Positions 5,755-8,295 of a stretch of 8,295 nucleotides of DNA are shown here, piece by piece (within the stretch, counting starts at the first letter, position 1; each line of letters opens with the position of its first letter). Position numbers and translations under genes: made by a program. Origin of the DNA: Firmicutes bacterium UBA5388 (GTDB lineage: Bacteria > Bacillota > UBA4882 > UBA10575); NCBI GenBank assembly GCA_002409975.1, contig DHOO01000004.1, positions 1-8,295 on the forward strand, written 5' to 3'. Below the pieces are notes generated by a model. The model was not told the origin of the DNA. It did not search any database and saw only the letters and a list, made by a program, of their open reading frames with translations.

Positions 5755-6882
5755 TTGTTAAGAAGAGAGGGGCTCTTTTCTCCCCTTAGTTTCCTACTTA
5801 TTCTGCTATTGCTTTTGCTTCCTTTAAACATGGGAGCTGAGGAGGAGCCGGTTATTATCTCCAGAATTAAAGATGTGGCTCGTTTAGAAGAGGATAGAGC
5901 CAATCAATTAACTGGTTTTGGATTAGTGGTCGGGTTAAATGGAACAGGAGATAATCAGAGTTTTTCTCTAGATATGGTTCTGAACTTCCTAGCTCATCAT
6001 GGTTTTGTGGTGAACAGGTCAAATATCAGAGTTAAAAACGTCGCCGCGGTAGCTCTTTCTGCTACTTTGCCGCCATATAAAAGGAGTGGTGATACCCTCG
6101 AGGTCACCGTCTCTTCTTTAGGGGACGCCAAAAGTCTGCAAGGAGGAGTGCTCCTCCAGTCTCCACTGGCTGGGGCGGACGAGAATGTTTATGCGGTAGC
6201 TCAGGGACCGGTAGTGGTTAGCGGTTTCACAGCTGCAGGTAGCAGGGGTAGTAGACAAACAACCAACCAGCCAACGGTAGGTCTTGCGCAAGCGTTAGTG
6301 GAAAATGAAGTACCGGTAGAAAGAGCAATGATTGATACATTACGCTGGGTTCTTTTTAATCCTGATTTTTCTACAGCTAACACGATGGCTACTGCGATTA
6401 ACAGCTATTTAGGGGAGGAGATAGCTTACCCTGAAACTAAGGCTGATGTTCGAGTGAAGATTCCAGAAGGTTATCAAAGTAATCCAGTTGAATTTATTGC
6501 TTTAATCGAAAAAATACAGATCTCTCGGGATCAGACGGCAAAAGTTGTGGTCAATCCGAGGAGTGGTACGATTGTTTTTGATGAAAATGTTAGAATTGCC
6601 CCAGTAGCCGTTACTAGGGGTAATATTACTGTTAGAATTAGTTCAGAAAAAAACATCTCCCAGCCTCCGCCGTTTTCTGCTGGAGAGACCGTAGTGACTG
6701 ATCAGGAAACTTTAGAAGTTACTGAGGAAGGAGGCTCCTTGGTAGCGCTTCCGGCGGGGACCGCCATTAACGAAGTTGTTAGAGCTTTAAATGCGGTGGG
6801 GGCGACACCGCAAGACATTATTAGCTTGCTGATCGCCATCGATCAAGCAGGCGCTTTACATGGAGTTTTAGAGATAAGATAA
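5755..6882 (+). CDS. flgI: Flagellar P-ring protein FlgI
   Basis: It builds the peptidoglycan-embedded P-ring around the distal rod. From TTG 5755 the product is 375 aa, the normal family length. A signal peptide with a leucine-rich core (about 11-23) ends MGA|EE at about 28/29. The diagnostic FlgI opening follows: SRIKDVARLEEDRANQLTG (36-54), then FGLVVGLNGTGD (55-66). Middle landmarks include RVKNVAAVALSATLPPY and AQGPVVVSGF. The C-terminus reads PAGTAINEVVRALNAVGATPQ and then DIISLLIAIDQAGALHGVLEI, matching the family's closing helix. It starts 20 bp after flgH and depends on FlgA upstream for assembly. Nothing is missing or broken. Confidence 0.96.
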   Translation: MLRREGLFSPLSFLLILLLLLLPLNMGAEEEPVIISRIKDVARLEEDRANQLTGFGLVVGLNGTGDNQSFSLDMVLNFLAHHGFVVNRSNIRVKNVAAVALSATLPPYKRSGDTLEVTVSSLGDAKSLQGGVLLQSPLAGADENVYAVAQGPVVVSGFTAAGSRGSRQTTNQPTVGLAQALVENEVPVERAMIDTLRWVLFNPDFSTANTMATAINSYLGEEIAYPETKADVRVKIPEGYQSNPVEFIALIEKIQISRDQTAKVVVNPRSGTIVFDENVRIAPVAVTRGNITVRISSEKNISQPPPFSAGETVVTDQETLEVTEEGGSLVALPAGTAINEVVRALNAVGATPQDIISLLIAIDQAGALHGVLEIR

Positions 6883-6900
6883 AAAAGTGAAGGTTTTAAT

Positions 6901-6907
6901 AGAGGGG
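6901..6907 (+). promoter_or_regulatory. Ribosome-binding site that places the flgJ start at ATG 6917
   Basis: AGAGGGG at 6901-6907 lies 9 nt before ATG 6917. The longer frame from GTG 6887 has no comparable site and its start falls 4 bp after the flgI stop. Confidence 0.65.
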
Positions 6908-6916
6908 CGAAAGCAG

Positions 6917-7213
6917 ATGAGAATTAAAGCCAATTTCGAAATACTTCCACAGCCAACAGGAGATATTAATACCAGGTATTATGGAGATAACCAGCGCTTA
7001 CGAGAAAAGTGCCGGGAATTTGAAGCAGTGCTTCTCCAGCAGATGGTCGAAGTAATGCAGGGGAGTAGCGAGTTGTTTGGAAAAGGAGTTCAAGGCGAAT
7101 TTCTTCGAGGTGTTTTTGCTGAAGAGATGGCTAAAGAGTTGGCGAAAGATCCAGGTCTAGGACTGGCGGAGAGTATTTATCGGGCGTTAGCTGTTAATGA
7201 TGATACTCATTAG
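6917..7213 (+). CDS. flgJ: FlgJ-type rod-binding protein, N-terminal domain only
   Basis: A rod-binding protein that caps or scaffolds rod growth in the periplasm. From ATG 6917 the product is 98 aa (108 aa if GTG 6887 is used). It carries the FlgJ N-terminal/Rod-binding domain: RLREKCREFEAVLLQQMVEVM at about 28-48, GSSELFGKGVQGEFLRGVFAE at about 50-70, and EMAKELAKDPGLGLAESIY at about 71-89. The muramidase (glucosaminidase) domain of enterobacterial FlgJ is absent, so the gap in peptidoglycan for the rod must be made by an enzyme encoded elsewhere. Stand-alone rod-binding FlgJ is common outside gammaproteobacteria. It closes the flgF-G-A-H-I-J run; after it the DNA becomes AT-rich. Confidence 0.9.
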   Translation: MRIKANFEILPQPTGDINTRYYGDNQRLREKCREFEAVLLQQMVEVMQGSSELFGKGVQGEFLRGVFAEEMAKELAKDPGLGLAESIYRALAVNDDTH

Positions 7214-7295
7214 GTTTATAGAGAAAAAAAGGGAACTTAGAGGATTATATTTCGTTTAAATTTTATGGTTACATTTAATAAATAATTATACAGTT

Positions 7296-7325
7296 CCTTA
7301 GGCCTATGTAATCTATAGGATTAGG
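7296..7325 (+). other. Imperfect hairpin in the leader of the terminal membrane-protein gene
   Basis: CCTAT (7303-7307) pairs with ATAGG (7315-7319) around a 7-nt loop, and the flanking CCTTA (7296-7300) and TTAGG (7321-7325) pair at 4 of 5 positions. No T-run follows. It lies in the 160-bp gap after flgJ and could be an operator or leader structure. Confidence 0.4.
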
Positions 7326-7328
7326 CAA

Positions 7329-7359
7329 TTTCCTAGTGTAAGATTTCTTAATGTAAGAT
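7329..7359 (+). repeat. Tandem repeat of 15-bp period before the ribosome-binding site
   Basis: TTTCCTAGTGTAAGAT (7329-7344) is repeated as TTTCTTAATGTAAGAT (7344-7359), 14 of 16 positions equal, sharing the T at 7344. The second copy abuts AAGGAGG (7360-7366) of the gene at 7374. It could bind a regulator as two sites about one and a half helical turns apart, or be a simple duplication. No confident promoter is visible in 7214-7373. Confidence 0.6.
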
Positions 7360-7373
7360 AAGGAGGATTCATC

Positions 7374-8156
7374 TTGAAGGAGACAAAAAAGGAAAACAGA
7401 GTAAAAAATAGGGAGGGAAAGCAACCCCTTTCTTGGTTCTCCGGACTTCTTTTTAGTGAAGATGTATATAAGAGAATTGGTGGTTATTTGTGCTGTGGTT
7501 TACTAATTTTTCTTCTTTCTTGGGCAATTGCCTACTTTTTTATGGGCGAAGGCGTTCTAAAAAACACTTTGCTGGTGGACAAGGTTTTTGGGATCAAAGG
7601 TTCTTCCAATATTGGAGCCTGGTGGAAAACGCGTTTAGGGGAAAACTTTAAGATTTTTAAGTGGGAGTTTAAGACAGAAGATCTTTTTAATACTTGGGGG
7701 AATATTCTTTTAGTCACTGTTAAAAACTTTTTACATCATGCGGTGATTGCACTTATTTTCATCTTTTTTCTAAACCGATTTAAAATTGGCCAGTTTCCCT
7801 TGGGATTGTTCTATTATCTACTATATACGATCCTAACTGGAATTGTGGTAGGTACTAACTCCTATTCGTATCCACCACAAGGTTTTACAGTTTTGGGAGC
7901 CTTGGTAACTTTTCTCCGTTTTGGTCTTTGGGTTTGGTTCTCCTATGGATTATTAATCGCTTCAAGCGCTAACTGGACCTGGTTAAAGACCAGTTCTTTC
8001 CGTGACAATTCATGGCAAAAGAGCGGAAGATTTTGGTCTTGGCCAGTTCTGCATGCCGATGAAAAGGAAGTGTTGGTCTTTGGCCTTCTTTTCCTTCTTG
8101 TCTCCAGCTTTGCCGAAGCCAGGTTAATTGTTTTCTATGGACAACATCTATTTTAA
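7374..8156 (+). CDS. Unassigned polytopic membrane protein, SpoIIM-like topology
   Basis: I do not recognise the family with confidence. The 260-aa product has a charged cytoplasmic N-terminus (1-34, many Lys/Arg), a membrane segment at about 35-57, and an extracytoplasmic stretch of about 58-110 rich in Trp and Lys. Four more hydrophobic segments follow at about 117-134, 143-162, 171-196 and 233-255, with a hydrophilic loop at 200-230. One segment plus an outer loop plus a four-segment bundle, ending in LLVSSFAEAR, resembles SpoIIM/DUF95 proteins, some of which act in septal wall thinning at engulfment. The similarity is in layout and a few residues only. TTG 7374 follows AAGGAGG (7360-7366) by 7 nt. 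Its own leader and a strong terminator after it suggest separate transcription from the flagellar genes. It may be a sporulation or envelope gene, but that is inferred from neighbours. Confidence 0.75.
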   Translation: MKETKKENRVKNREGKQPLSWFSGLLFSEDVYKRIGGYLCCGLLIFLLSWAIAYFFMGEGVLKNTLLVDKVFGIKGSSNIGAWWKTRLGENFKIFKWEFKTEDLFNTWGNILLVTVKNFLHHAVIALIFIFFLNRFKIGQFPLGLFYYLLYTILTGIVVGTNSYSYPPQGFTVLGALVTFLRFGLWVWFSYGLLIASSANWTWLKTSSFRDNSWQKSGRFWSWPVLHADEKEVLVFGLLFLLVSSFAEARLIVFYGQHLF

Positions 8157-8166
8157 AGCTTACTTT

Positions 8167-8205
8167 TGCTTAAACAGCCCGGAATTACCGGGCTGTTTTT
8201 AAGCA
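8167..8205 (+). terminator. Strong intrinsic terminator after the membrane-protein gene
   Basis: AACAGCCCGG (8173-8182) pairs perfectly with CCGGGCTGTT (8188-8197) around the loop AATTA, followed by T to 8200. Outer arms TGCTTA (8167-8172) and TAAGCA (8200-8205) extend the pairing with two bulged T. It starts 11 bp after the stop codon and ends the transcript. Confidence 0.92.
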
Positions 8206-8245
8206 TATTTAAGAATAGTCTTCAATTAGAGAGGATTGATTTTTT

Positions 8246-8271
8246 AGGTAGTCGCTCACGCTGGCTACCGC
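8246..8271 (-). repeat. Right copy of the 26-bp inverted repeat
   Basis: The reverse complement equals positions 1-26 at 24 of 26 positions. On the + strand 8247-8254 can pair with 8262-8269 as an 8-bp hairpin with two G-U pairs. Read on the minus strand the copy is preceded by GTGTGCGG (8279-8272), which resembles the GUGYG start of a group II intron; beyond 8246 the match to the left flank is lost. The rest of 8206-8295 holds no gene that I can see. Confidence 0.75.
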
Positions 8272-8295
8272 CCGCACACATGAAATGATGAAAAT

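Noticed and set aside
7261..7300. Possible promoter with TTATACAG in the flgJ-downstream gap
   Set aside because: The -10 like element matches sigma-E or sigma-A patterns poorly and no paired -35 is found; AT-rich sequence yields such matches by chance.

Overview
The window reads as chromosomal DNA of an endospore-forming, diderm (outer-membrane-bearing) member of the Firmicutes. The evidence is a combination. Sporulation genes (a SpoIIQ-type M23 protein and a clear SpoIIID) sit in one co-oriented block with genes for the flagellar P-ring and L-ring (flgI, flgH) and the P-ring chaperone flgA. These rings are known only from bacteria with an outer membrane. Negativicutes, Halanaerobiia and Limnochordia-like lineages fit; the sequence alone does not decide between them. 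Strong Shine-Dalgarno sequences and frequent TTG starts also suit a Firmicute.

Layout, all genes on the + strand. 1-237: no gene, but a GC-rich foldable segment and short GTGACGAG-type repeats. 238-996: spoIIQ. 1090-1380: spoIIID, preceded by a good candidate sigma-E promoter. 1426-2442: mbl (MreB family). 2443-2527: a weak terminator-like hairpin. 2528-3262: flgF-type rod gene. 3263-3368: two hairpins. 3369-4157: flgG. 4200-5165: flgA. 5162-5734: flgH. 5755-6882: flgI. 6917-7213: short flgJ-type rod-binding protein. 7214-7373: AT-rich leader with a hairpin and a 15-bp-period tandem repeat. 7374-8156: an unassigned polytopic membrane protein of SpoIIM-like topology. 8167-8205: strong terminator. 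8246-8271: an inverted copy of the sequence that opens the window.

Together the genes link three envelope processes. SpoIIQ and SpoIIID act in the forespore-mother cell channel and in mother-cell transcription. Mbl organises wall synthesis. FlgF, FlgG, FlgA, FlgH, FlgI and FlgJ build the distal rod and its bushings through peptidoglycan and outer membrane. The order spoIIQ ... spoIIID-mbl-flhO-flhP is the known Bacillus subtilis arrangement; here it continues into flgA-flgH-flgI-flgJ, the part absent from monoderm relatives.

No wholly new system is evident. The points most worth a second look are the ring genes fused onto the sporulation/shape block, a FlgH without a lipobox cysteine, a SpoIIQ LytM domain that keeps the zinc-ligand pattern but lacks one catalytic histidine, the near-perfect inverted repeat at both window ends with a structured-RNA-like left flank, and the unassigned terminal membrane protein. 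Several starts were moved inside the longest open frames using ribosome-binding sites and family starts.
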